In this document: piece after piece, positions 35,291 through 46,142 of the stretch
Numbering within the stretch: the first letter of the stretch is position 1
Layout: the number at the start of each line of letters is the position of its first letter
NCBI GenBank assembly: GCA_947561585.1
Contig: CANNZV010001056.1
Coordinates: 258,024-322,023, forward strand
Reading direction: 5' to 3'
DNA from: Caprella mutica
Taxonomy: Eukaryota > Arthropoda > Malacostraca > Amphipoda > Caprellidae
Length of the DNA: 64,000 nucleotides
The notes under the pieces: generated by a model
Seen by the model: only the letters and a program-made list of their open reading frames with translations
What the model was told of the DNA's origin: nothing
The model's database searches: none
Translations under genes and position numbers: made by a program

Positions 35291-35911
35291 AATCGCACTT
35301 AAATAAAACTACTTAATAAGCTTTTACTCAAGTACTATAAAAGTACTTAAGTAGTCTTCTTAAGTACACAAAAACTACTTTTATTCATTTTTTTATTTTT
35401 AACAATTTTAATGCCAAACTATTGCTTAGAAAGAATAAAGTATTCGTGTAGAATTGTAATGTTCAATAAAATATATGCTAATAATGGATATATATAATTT
35501 TACATATATTGATTTCTTACCAAATGCTAAAGGTAGATGGCGCATCCAATCAGTGGCGCCATCTTGTAAACAAATCAACTGAAATAATTTTCTAGAGTAA
35601 GATTTATATTCAGATGTAGTTGCCACACCTGCATTCGGGTGTCACAGATGAAAATATCGTCAATCAATTGAAATTTGAATTCTTAATAATGAAAATAAAT
35701 AAGTAAGAGGGCAAATGTACCAGTGACACCCGAAAGCGGGTGTGGTAACTACATATATGAATGCAGTACCTTATTGTTTTCCTATCTAGATCCTATCTCA
35801 AGTGAAGAGATGGCTTTATTTAAAAAAAACCATGCTTTCTTGTCTTCCCAGTCACATAATCTTTTTGAAATTTTGACGCAAACAAAGCTTGATTAATGCA
35901 TACATAAATTA
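35291..35911. repeat. Repeat R, left part (also present in W2)
   Basis: From about 35393 the sequence (TTTTAATGCCAAAC, GATGGCGC, TCAGTGGCGCCATCTTGTAA, GAAGAGATGGCTT, TTTTGACGCAAACAAA) matches 40710-41022 of W2. It resumes after the CR1 insertion at 38680-38878. W2 therefore represents the state without the insertion. Confidence 0.75.
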
Positions 35912-38679
35912 ATATGTTAATAGTTGCCATATATCGCCCTCCAGATGGGTCACTTGTTCGTTTCACCGATTGTATTTTGCGCATATTGAACGATCCTGCA
36001 GTGCGTTTAGGTTTGGGGGAGGTATTGCTGGTGGGTGACTTCAATATAAACTTGATTGGGTATGAAAGCTCTTGCACTGATATGAGAAATTTTGTTCATA
36101 GTCTGTTCTCACTTAACTTTTTACCTACAATTAGTAAACCCACGAGATTTCCTTGTGGAGATCAGATGGGTCAACCCTCCCTTCTTGATCATATATGGTA
36201 TAATAGACTTAATGTTGTAGATTCTGGTATATTGCTCTTTAATTGTACTGACCATCTACCTACATTTTTTATCATCAAAGATTTCCAACTAGACAGTGAT
36301 AATTTGATTAGGGTTGAGTTTCGTGATCATTCTGTAGACAATTTGAATAGGTTTAGGGATGGGTGTGGAGGATTGGATTGGAGTTGTCTTGTTGGTGATG
36401 TAAACGCAGATTTTGTTTTGTTCTATGGAGTTATTAACGAACTATATTGCAAGTGTTTTCCTATAAAAGTAAAGTATGTGTCGCAAAAGAGACTTAACAA
36501 ACCATGGTTAACTTCAGCTATTTTAAAATCCATTAAAACTAAATCTGCGTATTTCAAGGCTGCGAAACTTAATTTGATCTCAGATTCATTCTATAAATCA
36601 TATAAAAATAGACTTGTTAATACTATAAGGAAAGCTAAAAAGAGGTACCATATGGATGCATTTAATAATTGTAAAAATAATTTAAAATCAACTTGGAATT
36701 TGATAAATAATTTAATCATGAGTAAGGAATTGAAAAAAGTTGTATCTCCAATAATTATTGATGATAATGAAGTAACAGACATTCGTAACATTGCCGAATC
36801 CTTTAATAAGTACTTTAGTAATATTGGCTCTGAACTAAACTCTAATATAGTGGAGACTGTCCAGGACCCCACTAATAACATATCATTTAATCTGCCTACC
36901 TCTTTTTTTCTATCACCTGTATCTGACTCTGAAATTGTAAATTTGGTATCTAAACTTAAGAATTCTCATTACGGTCTTAATAACATTCCTACAAGGACTT
37001 TTAAATTTGTAGTTGAGCATCTGGCGAACCCATTATCAAAAATTAAAAATAATTCTTTTATTTGTGGAACCTTCCCGGACAGTCTTAAGAGAGCAGTAGT
37101 AATTCCAGTTCACAAATCAGGTTCTGATTCTGAAATGAATAATTATAGGCCTATTTCTACTCTGCCCCTTTTGAGTAAAATTATTGAGAAATGTATGGCT
37201 AGTAGACTGACTAAATTTTTGACAGATTTCAGTATAATTAGTCCATATCAATTTGGATTTCAAAAAAGTAAAAATACAACAGATGCTATTTTGAGTCTGG
37301 TTGAATATATTTATGCCGAGTTAAATGCTAAAAGACATGTCCTGGGAGTTTCCATTGATCTGAGAAAGGCCTTTGACACCGTAAACCATGACATTCTTTT
37401 GAGTAAACTTTCCAAATACGGTGTCAGAGGAATTGCACTCTCTTGGTTCCGTAGTTATCTGTGTGGGAGAACGCAATGTGTTAAGGTTGGTTCTGTTATA
37501 TCTAATGATTGTCCAATATCTTGCGGTGTACCACAGGGAAGTGTTCTTGGACCTCTCTTGTTTTTATTATTCATAAACGACTTACCTAAAATTTCAGATG
37601 ACTTGCATTTCACTCTCTTTGCAGACGATACAACAATAGCATGCAGCGATTCCGATTATCATTCACTTTTCTATAGATCTAATGAAAATCTTTCTACGTT
37701 ATTTAATTGGACCATCATTAATAAGTTATCTCTGAACACTAACAAAACCACCGCCTTATTATTTACCAACCGTACTCATGATATTATTTCTCCCATGTTG
37801 CTGACTATAGGTAACTCTAGGATTGATTTCGATGAGAATATAAAATTCCTTGGTATACATCTGGATAACCACTTAAATTTCTCTCATCATATTCAATATA
37901 TTTGTTCTAAACTTTCCAAGACAACAGGAATACTTTATAGAATATGCAGTTTCATTCCAGAGAGCGTTCTAATTGGTCTATATTATGCATTTGTTTATCC
38001 CTATCTGCTGTATGGTATTCTTATCTGGGGTGATGCTCCTGCTGTTCATCTCAACTCCCTAATTTCAATTCAGAAAAAAATTATTAGAATCATAACATCC
38101 TCTGAGTACCTGGCTGCTACTAGGCCTCTTTTTCTTAAAACTAAAATTTTACGTATTCCAGAAATTTATAAACTTGCACTAGGAATTCACATGTACTTGC
38201 AGCACAGTTCTGGAAATTTGTCTTATGCTTCTCACAACTATAATACCAGATCTCGTAATAATGCACTCCCAACTTTCCAAAGACTATCACAATGTCAAAA
38301 ATCATTAACATTCAATGGACCTAAACTCTGGAATACCATACCGCAGACCATACGCACCAGCAATTCTATTCATATTTTCAAGAAAAAATATAAGACTTAT
38401 TTATTAAATGAATACGCTACGTAATCCTGTAGTCTTTCTTTATTTTTTTTCTCATATTTTTAATACATTTAATAGTTTCATCACTTGTCCTAAATATTTT
38501 CTCTGCTATAAATATCTGTAATAACTTTTAATCCTCCTCATATACATTTAATTTTTTTTTTTTTAATTTTTACTTTGCCTGAAAAGTTCAATTCAGAACT
38601 TCATATAGGCTTGAATGAATGTATTATTCTTTTTTTGTTCAATAAAGTTTATTATTGTTATTATTATTATTATTATATG
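35912..38679 (+). mobile_element. CR1/L2-like insertion with 5-bp TSD and exact empty site
   Basis: Body 35917-38674, flanked by ATATG (35912-35916 and 38675-38679). The 3' UTR carries CCTGAAAAGTTCAATTCAG, CAATAAAG and ends in short ATT/TTATTA repeats instead of poly(A), as expected for this group. The related W2 sequence at about 41013-41040 (CATAAATTAATATGAAAAG) is uninterrupted at the same point. Confidence 0.88.
35914..38424 (+). CDS. CR1/L2-like non-LTR retrotransposon ORF2, 5' truncated: endonuclease C-terminal part plus reverse transcriptase
   Basis: An unbroken 836-codon frame. The N-terminal part is the C-terminal section of an APE-type endonuclease (YRPPDG, VLLVGDFNINL near residue 40, DHLPTFF near 112). 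The reverse transcriptase follows: VVIPVHKSGSDSEMNNYRPI, KIIEKCMASRL, QFGFQKSKNTTDA, DLRKAFDTVNHDILL, GVPQGSVLGPLLFLLFINDL and the catalytic FADDT at residues 569-573. The C-terminal part contains KFLGIHLD and LYGILIWG. The FADDTT form and short 3' unit tail suit the CR1/L2/Crack/Daphne group. The ATG at 35914 is not the element's own start: it lies in the target duplication ATATG (35912-35916), so the body begins inside the endonuclease. The copy encodes an intact RT but lacks the first half of the endonuclease and any ORF1. Confidence 0.9.
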   Translation: MLIVAIYRPPDGSLVRFTDCILRILNDPAVRLGLGEVLLVGDFNINLIGYESSCTDMRNFVHSLFSLNFLPTISKPTRFPCGDQMGQPSLLDHIWYNRLNVVDSGILLFNCTDHLPTFFIIKDFQLDSDNLIRVEFRDHSVDNLNRFRDGCGGLDWSCLVGDVNADFVLFYGVINELYCKCFPIKVKYVSQKRLNKPWLTSAILKSIKTKSAYFKAAKLNLISDSFYKSYKNRLVNTIRKAKKRYHMDAFNNCKNNLKSTWNLINNLIMSKELKKVVSPIIIDDNEVTDIRNIAESFNKYFSNIGSELNSNIVETVQDPTNNISFNLPTSFFLSPVSDSEIVNLVSKLKNSHYGLNNIPTRTFKFVVEHLANPLSKIKNNSFICGTFPDSLKRAVVIPVHKSGSDSEMNNYRPISTLPLLSKIIEKCMASRLTKFLTDFSIISPYQFGFQKSKNTTDAILSLVEYIYAELNAKRHVLGVSIDLRKAFDTVNHDILLSKLSKYGVRGIALSWFRSYLCGRTQCVKVGSVISNDCPISCGVPQGSVLGPLLFLLFINDLPKISDDLHFTLFADDTTIACSDSDYHSLFYRSNENLSTLFNWTIINKLSLNTNKTTALLFTNRTHDIISPMLLTIGNSRIDFDENIKFLGIHLDNHLNFSHHIQYICSKLSKTTGILYRICSFIPESVLIGLYYAFVYPYLLYGILIWGDAPAVHLNSLISIQKKIIRIITSSEYLAATRPLFLKTKILRIPEIYKLALGIHMYLQHSSGNLSYASHNYNTRSRNNALPTFQRLSQCQKSLTFNGPKLWNTIPQTIRTSNSIHIFKKKYKTYLLNEYAT

Positions 38680-38880
38680 AAAACAGCAAACATACTCACG
38701 TACATACTAATGAGTGCAAGTGCTTCCGCTAGGTGTCGGTAATTCTATTATGTACTTTTTATATGAAGATTTAAAAAATAAACGAGCATTCAAAATATTA
38801 CATAATTAATTATTCTGAATCGATTTAAAACTAATTTGGCGATTGTTTGATTTTGACTTTACTATCCCTAGCTTTAAGTG
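38680..38880. repeat. Repeat R, right part
   Basis: ACATACTCACGTACATACTA through TTTGACTTTACTATCCC matches 41035-41202 of W2, closing the repeat that the CR1 element interrupted. Confidence 0.75.
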
Positions 38881-39500
38881 ATTAAATACTGCTCAGCTCT
38901 GGATATGGTGAAGATGTGGACCCAATTATATCTTCTGAGAAACACATGAACCTTGTCGTTCGGCTTAATTTGAGAAACCATCTATCTGAAAATATAAACA
39001 ATTTAAAGCTTGAATGTGTTACATGTTAATTAAAGGCAACATAAATTATAGTATAAGTAACTAATATAATTTCATTCAAACTCATTTATGGCTCCCGTTG
39101 CAACTTTTTCATATATTGACAGAGTGTAAAAATCAATAATAAAATGATATTGAATTACTTTAATTTTTAAAGTTTATATCATTACACCATCTAGCGGTGA
39201 AAATCTCAAGCTCCGTGCGTGAGTTTGTCACGTTTGTTGTTATAAAATATGTCATTGAATCTGTGTCAACTCCATCTTGCGGTACAAATGAATATTAATC
39301 CATTTCCACAAACACTAAATTATGAGTTTAATTATATTAATATATAGGGTATCTCAAAAAGTATTAGTTTCTACAAAAAACGGTTCCGATTTTCAGATTC
39401 TATGGACAAAAAAGTTAATTCAAATTAAATCTGGTGGGCGTCGTCAAATGGGAAAGACCCCTTTTTCTTGGTATTACGCCAAAAATTAATAAATTACATC
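38881..39500. other. AT-rich non-coding stretch
   Basis: No gene. CATCTAGCGGTGAAAAT (39187) and CATCTTGCGGTACAAATG (39274) are a loose repeated word pair. Confidence 0.35.
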
Positions 39501-40209
39501 TTACATATTTTTTCGAATGTTTAAAGTATAGTCCATAAGTGTAGATCTTGCTACACCTCCAATTTCAGCAGCTTTTCTGACAGATAAACCTTTTTGGAAT
39601 TCATCAAATGCTATTTTCCTTTTATGATGAAAAGACATGAATACGATCGTCAATGTGTAAAGTAAAGACACTAATATCAAAAGTTGCAACTAATCTTATA
39701 AATGAATGCTATTTCAATTAAAATAATTAACTTCAAGTTCAGAATGTCCTTTTTAATAAGAATTGTAATGGTGGGCTGAATTGTACACTGAGAAGGTTCG
39801 GACACCGTCCGAACCAACCTCAACAGAAGTGTTAGATTCATTCCAAACGACACTTCAAAATTATAAACATCACCATTTTTCTAATTTCATTTGTATTATT
39901 TTTTTAAATCACCAAAAATAACATAAAATGTTAATCTAATTCATATCTTTTAGATTTAGAATCAGTTTCGTATTCATATAGTCCACACACGATCTAATTA
40001 AATCACGAAAAATTACATCAATATTGAAGAAAACAGTAAATTACACCTCGGGGGCGACACACTGCATCTCCGCAGTGGATCTTTCAAATAGCTGACAGTT
40101 AATACGTTGCACACATTTAGTTGGAATAAGCGGTAGTTCCAACAAATATGAACGTGTTTAAACGAGTTGTCCGAACCCTCCCTCTGTCCGAATGCTCCCG
40201 GTTCTCCCC
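39501..40209 (-). mobile_element. 5' part of a second pogo/Tigger-like element
   Basis: On the minus strand the end GGGGAGAACCGGGAGCATTC (from 40209, with TA outside) shares its first 15 bases with the TIR of the element at 21093. Subterminal TTCGGAC words follow. At 39620-39510 the minus strand encodes FQKGLSVRKAAEIGGVARST, a Psq-type helix-turn-helix like that of the first element. No matching second TIR was found, so the element is truncated or its other end has decayed. Confidence 0.6.
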
Positions 40210-40354
40210 TACCCTACTTTTTATCATGTACATAAATTGCTTGCCGTCAATAACTACCGTATTTAAATCCCCGTTGTTACCTGATTACACAACTCCTGTT
40301 GATTTAAACATTTTTGTGCCTAGTTGTAGAAAAAAATTGGGACTTTTATCAAAA

Positions 40355-41331
40355 GGGGACGTGCCATTAGTCCGACGCCCTACTAGTTCGACGCCCCAAT
40401 AGTCCAACAGTTACATCTTTCTGTGTTATTTTTCGTTTTATTTTTTGATTGAAATAAAAAATATGATTAAATATAGGTATACTCAATAAAAACTAATATA
40501 AGTAATGAAATAATTTTTTTTTTTTTAAATTTTATATTACTCTTTCATCTTACTATATTTTCATTATTAATTAGTATAGTGAAATCCCTCGTTTGATTTC
40601 ATCATTTAATGTAGTTTCACTAAGTTTGTTGTACATATCTGCTATAGTTTGTCGTACTGTACACTTCATGATTGTTCACAGGGGCAGTACAGTCATTTTT
40701 TGTTTTAACTATTTTAATGCCAAACGATTGCTTAGTAAGAATAAAGTATATCGTGTGACATTGCAATGTTCAATAAAATCTAATAATGGAAATATATCAT
40801 TTTGTATATAATTGATGTCTTACTAAATGCTAACCGTAGATGGCGCCACAATCAGTGGCGCCATCTTGTAAACAAACGAACTCAGAAAGTTTCTATCAAG
40901 ATTTTAGCTCAAGTGAAGAGATGGCTTCATTTTTAAAACTATGTCGTGACACGACGAATTCACATAATCTTTTCACCATTTTGACGCAAACAAATCTTGA
41001 TTACTGCGTACATAAATTAATATGAAAAGAACAAACATACTCACGTACATACTAATGAGTGAAAATGCTTCCGCTAGGTGTCGCTAATTTTATTATGAAC
41101 ATTTTAAAAATAAACGAGCATTCAAATATTACATAATTAAATATTCTGAATCGATTTAAAACCAATTTGGCGATTATTTGATTTTGACTTTACTATCCCT
41201 TTAATGACTTGGCAGGGGGGTTAAGGGGTGTCGGACTACTCAGTAATAAACTACAAAAGTGTTGGACTAATGGGGTGTCGGACTACTGGGGGGTCGGACT
41301 AGTGGGGCGTCGGGCTACTGAATAGTAACCG
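40355..41331. mobile_element. Repeat-ended element W2 with 8-bp TSD
   Basis: Flanked by the exact 8-bp direct repeat TATCAAAA (40347-40354 and 41332-41339). The left end GGGGACGTGCC leads into units of ATTAGTCCGACGCCC (40366-40412). The right end has the same motif inverted (GGGGTGTCGGACTACTG units, 41226-41320) and finishes AATAGTAACCG. 977 bp with repeat R inside and no transposase ORF. It shares architecture and TSD length with elements X and Y although its repeat motif is different. Confidence 0.82.
40839..40867. other. Perfect hairpin in repeat R
   Basis: AGATGGCGCCAC and GTGGCGCCATCT are exact inverted copies separated by five bases (AATCA). The homologous site near 35535 has lost one side of the symmetry (GATGGCGCATCC). 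Confidence 0.7.
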
Positions 41332-41339
41332 TATCAAAA

Positions 41340-41816
41340 TGGGTGCAGTCTAATAGACAGGCGGATAATGAGAGTGGGACGCAATACCAGCTCTTCAATA
41401 ATCGTAAAAATACTAACGGATGAACTCCAAACTTTTAACAACGTCTAAGTGTCCTTGTCAATTAGTGTCAAGATATTGGTTAAATTCATTGATGGCGATT
41501 CACGATTCAAACAATATACTCAATATATTTATGGAAAGATTTCAAAGAATATTTGTATTCAGTATTAGCTTGGACAATTTTTTGACATACAATGCCTTAT
41601 TAATATGTATTAGAGTTTAATCTATTCGTGTTTGATATATAATAATGTACAGTGGATGCCCCTCCTAGTCACATCTTGGCAGTTTATTTTTATTGCAGAA
41701 GAAAGCCATTCGTATCGTAACTGGTTCCTCATACCTTACCTCCAAGTCTAATCTATTTAAGTCCACTGAAATATTTCGTTCTTCACGAGTATCTCTTAGC
41801 TATGCACCACATTGTC
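41340..41816. other. Unassigned stretch with faint RT-tail similarity
   Basis: 41695-41760 reads KKAIRIVTGSSYLTSKSNLF, which resembles the C-terminal region of the CR1/L2-type ORF (QKKIIRIITSSEYL), so this is probably another small retrotransposon fragment. Nothing else is supportable. Confidence 0.5.
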
Positions 41817-42338
41817 ACATTTCCTTAGACTAACCATGACACAAAACACATTTCCTTAGAGTAACCGTGACACAAAACACATTTCCTTAGAGTAACCGTG
41901 ACACAAAACACATTTCCTTAGAGTAACCATGACACAAAACACATTTCCTTAGAGTAACCGTGACACAAAACACATTTCCTTAGAGTAACCATGACACAAA
42001 ACACATTTCCTTAGACTAACCATGACAAAAAACACATTTCCTTAGAGTAACCGTGACACAAAACACATTTCCTTAGAGTAACCTTGACACAAAACACATT
42101 CCTTAGAGTAACCGTGACACAAAACACATTCCTTAGAGTAACCGTGACACAAAACACATTTCCTTAGAGTAACCGTGACACAAAACACATTCCTTAGAGT
42201 AACCGTGACACAAAACACATTCCTTAGAGTAACCATGACACAAAACACATTTCCTTATAGTAACCATGACACAAAACACATTTCCTTAGAGTAACCTTGA
42301 CACAAAATATATTTCCTTAGACTAACCATGACACAAAA
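41817..42338. repeat. 30/31-bp minisatellite
   Basis: About 17 copies of TTTCCTTAGAGTAACCGTG plus ACACAAAACACA. Units with two T's are one base shorter. The last unit abuts foldback element Y, whose target duplication ACACAAAA is part of this unit. Confidence 0.92.
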
Positions 42339-44433
42339 GGGTATCCGGTAAATTCATCGCGGTAAATTCATCGCCGGTAAATTCATCGCCGTAAATTCAT
42401 CGCATGGTAAATTCATCGCCGTAAATTCATCGCATGGTAAATTCATCGCCGTAAATTCATCGCATGGTAAATTCATCGCATAGTAAATTCATCGCGTGGT
42501 AAATTCATCGCATAGTAAATTCATCGCGTGCTAAATTCATCGCATGGTAAATTCATCGCATGGTAAATTCATCGCATGATAAATTCATAGCATAGTATAT
42601 TATAAAATTAAATTGATAAACTTAAATATACTTTTTGCAAATTATCGCGCCGACCTCACTTTTTTTTCGTTGGATCAGGGTAACCTGTTTGTACGAATCT
42701 GTGATGTTAGTTCATTTTAAATCATTGGATTTTAGTAATAGAATATCATATAATTTTCGCATGTATATCATTCAATTAATACTTAATTTAAAATATTTAA
42801 TATGTGAGTATACTTGCATTAATTTATTATTTTATAGTCATGCATATTTTTCTTTAATTTAAATTTATATTATTTCTCAAATTACGTATTTGAGTAGCTA
42901 CTCATAGATTGAACAACATAACTGTAAATGCTACACCTCTTTGAAAATATGATCAGCAAAGCATAATTGCCTCAGTAAATGGGAACCAGGTTTTCTAATT
43001 ATATGAGAGGTATTGATTACAATTTATCTTTTTAAAAGTAATTTATATATATTTTTTGTGCAGTTGTAACGGTAGAATTTAATCTTTAATATTAATGGTT
43101 TGCTTACTAACGGACCGACAATTGGGCCACGAGAATTGGGCACAAGACAATTGGGCCCAGGACAATATTAGGCCCCACGACAATTGCACCCCGCACAATT
43201 GGGCCCAAGGACCAATATAGTATTTGCCCAATTTTTCAGAGTCTACAGTATTAACTTAATTTAAGACCATTGCTACCGTAATAACTAGGGATGTGAAAAT
43301 ATGCGTTTGGTATAAAAATGTAGTCTTGAGCATATTTAAACTATAGAATATTCCTAATATGAAAACAACATTCTTGTTATGAAAAATATATATCTTAGAA
43401 CATATTCATTTCATGAATAAATGGTTTTATTCTTTTAAATTATTGTAATTTTCTGTTCTGAGATGGGTCATGTAAGCAACATATTTCCTAGTTACAGTAC
43501 CTCTATAGTGAACTCCTGTATAGTGAATGAGTTAGCATGTAGCCAATAGCAAATAAGAATGTAGCTATTTTGGATGAAGAGACAATAGAAAATAAGAATG
43601 TGGGTATTTAAAGAAGGCCGTGGCCACCAAGACATGCTGAAATTATTGGAACACACAAGTCAAATTAAAGTTAATGTGAATTCGTTGAAACCTGTTCAGT
43701 GTTCAATATAGAAGAGTTTCATAAATTAGTATTACAAAAGGTATTTTCATAATCTCATTTTATCCCTAGAACTCTTCAATTTTTATAACGAAAATCACAT
43801 GACATGATTCAAGTTAATAAAAATTATTTAAATACTTCAAAGATTTTCATTACACCGAAACATGAGATTAGTATACAAATGTGATTTAATGGGCTTGCTA
43901 ATACACACCTTACCAAGTATATCAGACGAATTTAAATATTACAAACATATTTTTAGAGAATATAAAACATATTTCAAAGATAGTATTGTCACTACCCTAG
44001 TAATAAAAAAGTAACACTTCTTTATTATGTCTTCTGTTCATTTTTTTCTGGGTTGAATTGTTTTGGAGCCCAAATTATTGTCGTGGGCCCGGTTGTCGTG
44101 AGCCCAATTGTCCTGGGGACCAATTCTCCTGGGGCCCAATTGTCGGTGCACCATATTGCTTGTAACGTTTCAATGTCTTTATAAAAAATCATCTTTTATT
44201 TACCTCTCTATTATTTGTATTATCTACCTTCCTTTTATATGTCAACGATGATTTATTATGCGATGAATTTACCTGCAATGAAATTACCATGCGATGAATT
44301 TACCATGCGATGAATTTACCACGCGATGAATTTACCTTGCGATGAATTTACCATGCGATGAAATTACCGCGATGAATTTACTGCGATGAATTTACCCGCG
44401 ATGAATTTACCCGCGATGAATTTACACTGATCC
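42339..44433. mobile_element. Foldback-like element Y (inverted copy of X), 8-bp TSD
   Basis: Flanked by ACACAAAA (42331-42338 and 44434-44441). The left end GGGTATCCGG followed by GTAAATTCATCGC units (to about 42600) equals the right end of X in reverse; the right end finishes with TTTACACTGATCC, the reverse of the X left end. Interior sequence is homologous to X in reverse (for example TTAAATTGATAAACTTAAAT and CTACTCATAG). Y is 631 bp longer, with an extra segment around 43740-44156 bounded by GGGCCCAATTGTC units. No ORF of note. Confidence 0.87.
43113..44156. repeat. Inverted GGGCCCAATTGTC arrays inside Y
   Basis: CGGACCGACAATTGGGCC and several like units at 43113-43210 face the inverted GGGCCCAATTGTCGGTGCACC set at 44080-44156. 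This has the form of another repeat-ended element nested in Y. Element X has one matching array (23276-23342). I found no target duplication. Confidence 0.6.
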
Positions 44434-44441
44434 ACACAAAA

Positions 44442-44837
44442 GGCAGTAACATTTAAAGGGCCTCTGTCTGAAGAAAATTAAATAATAATTTGAAAACAAT
44501 TAATTCGTGAGCTTAATTAGGGAGAAATTAAAGTTGTTTTATGTAGATCCTCACTGGCATTGTGTTACAAGATTTACCATTTCTGTTTTTTACTTTCTGT
44601 GAGCTCTGTCTTAAGCCCGAAGTACTGCTAGCATATAAAAGAGATTGGAATAATAATATATAGTATGTATAGGTTTACTGGAATTGTAAAGATCAGGGAG
44701 CCCCAATCTAATAAAGACTAATATTTTTATTGCTAATTTAATATGTTCATCATTCAATTATTACTCCTTTTTTATTTATGATAGTTTTCTACTGGATCAT
44801 TCATTATTTGATAAAATATTTAGCATGTGCTACTATA
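44442..44837. other. AT-rich non-coding stretch
   Basis: Nothing recognised. Confidence 0.35.
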
Positions 44838-45661
44838 CGCAAGGAGAAAATTATAGGGGGGACATAGAAGATTTTGGGAGATTAAAGGAGTCTTTCTACC
44901 ATAATCATAGAAGAGAATTAGGGGTGCTTATCTCCAAGTTTTCTACCATGTTCACTCCTATAATTAAAGGGGGGAATCTCCTATACTATCAGATGATTTC
45001 ACCCATAATCATAGAAGATTTTGAGAGATTAAAGGAGTCTTTCTACCATAATCATAAAAGAGAATTGGGGGTGCTTATGTCCAAGTTTTCTACCATGTTC
45101 ACTCCTATAATTAAAGTGGGGAATCTCCTATATTATCAGATGATTTCACCCATAATCATAGAAGATTTTGAGAGATTAAAGGAGTCTTTCTACCTTAATC
45201 ATAAAAGAGAATTGGGGGTGCTTATGTCCAAGTTTTCTACCATGTTCACTCCTATAATTAAAGGGAGGAATCTCCTATACTATCAGATGATTTCACCCAT
45301 AATCATAGAAGATTTTGACAGATTAAAGGAGTCTTTATACCATAATCATAGAAGAGAATTAGGGGTGCTTATGTCCAAGTTTTCTACCATGTTCACTCCT
45401 ATAATTAAAGGGAGGAATCTCCTATACTATCAGATGATTTCACCCATAATCATAGAAGATTTTGACAGATTAAAGGAGTCTTTATACCATAATCATAGAA
45501 GAGAATTAGGGGTGCTTATGTCCAAGTTTTCTACCATGTTCACTCCTAAAATTAAAGGGGAATTTCCTATACTATCAGATGATTTCACCCCTAATCATAG
45601 AAGAATACCAAAATTAATATTTCCTAGCATATACTGCATTTGTACGTTTGACTTTACATGA
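44825..45661 (+). repeat. 147-bp tandem repeat, ~5 copies, forming a 278-codon ORF
   Basis: Five and a fraction copies of a 147-bp unit. The unit is exactly 49 codons and open throughout, giving repeats of the form EDFERLKESFYHNHKRELGV plus LMSKFSTMFTPIIK and LLYYQMISP. Copies differ by only a few bases, and several changes are synonymous or conservative (E/D, R/K). There is no signal peptide, known domain or evident promoter. The open frame may be a chance property of one unit amplified several times, so I list it as a repeat, not as a gene. Confidence 0.8.
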
Positions 45662-45678
45662 ATTAGTTGAATGAAACA

Positions 45679-45850
45679 TATTGTTACATACAAATTAAAT
45701 GGAAGGAAATGGAGAAAGGAACGAAGTGATGTTGCCGGGTCTCAAACCAGCACCTTGTTGACTTCTGCTTGCGACGCTAACCACTCGACCATCCTGGACA
45801 CAGTAGAAGTAGGATTTTTACTGAACTTTATGCAATATGATAACTCAAGT
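45679..45850 (-). repeat. tRNA-derived SINE copy 2
   Basis: Minus strand TGGTCGAGTGGTTAGCG (45791-45775) as A box and GGTTTGAGACCC (45748-45737) as B box. The A box is closer to consensus than in copy 1. The ~160-bp extent is defined by its match to 33973-34135. Confidence 0.78.
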
Positions 45851-45944
45851 TTATCTTTAGGTTATCATCGATAAATATAGGTTCATAATTCATAGATTAT
45901 TACTTTTTTTTCTTTTATAATCGTTTCTTTTATAATTTTTAAGG

Positions 45945-46138
45945 GATCAACTATTTTTCACTAATTCCTGGAATATTCCCTCGATATTGTTAGGAAATCA
46001 AGTCAATCAACTAATTTTTTGTAATTCCTGGAATATTCCTTCGATATTTTTATGGGATCAACAAATTTTCAGTAATTCTTGGAATATTCCCTCGATATCG
46101 ATAAGGATCAACTAATTTTCACTAATTCCTAGAATATC
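45945..46138. repeat. Short imperfect tandem repeat
   Basis: Four copies at 50-60 bp spacing of GATCAACTAATTTTCACTAA and TTCCTGGAATATTCCCTCGA-type words directly before the foldback element at 46143. Confidence 0.75.
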
Positions 46139-46142
46139 GTTT

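Noticed and set aside
35820..36077. Minus-strand ORFs within the CR1 region (also 36591-36881)
   Set aside because: Antisense shadows of the 836-codon retrotransposon ORF.
42042..42248. 68-codon Cys/Val-rich minus-strand ORF (VFCVTVTLRN repeats)
   Set aside because: Product of the 30/31-bp minisatellite.
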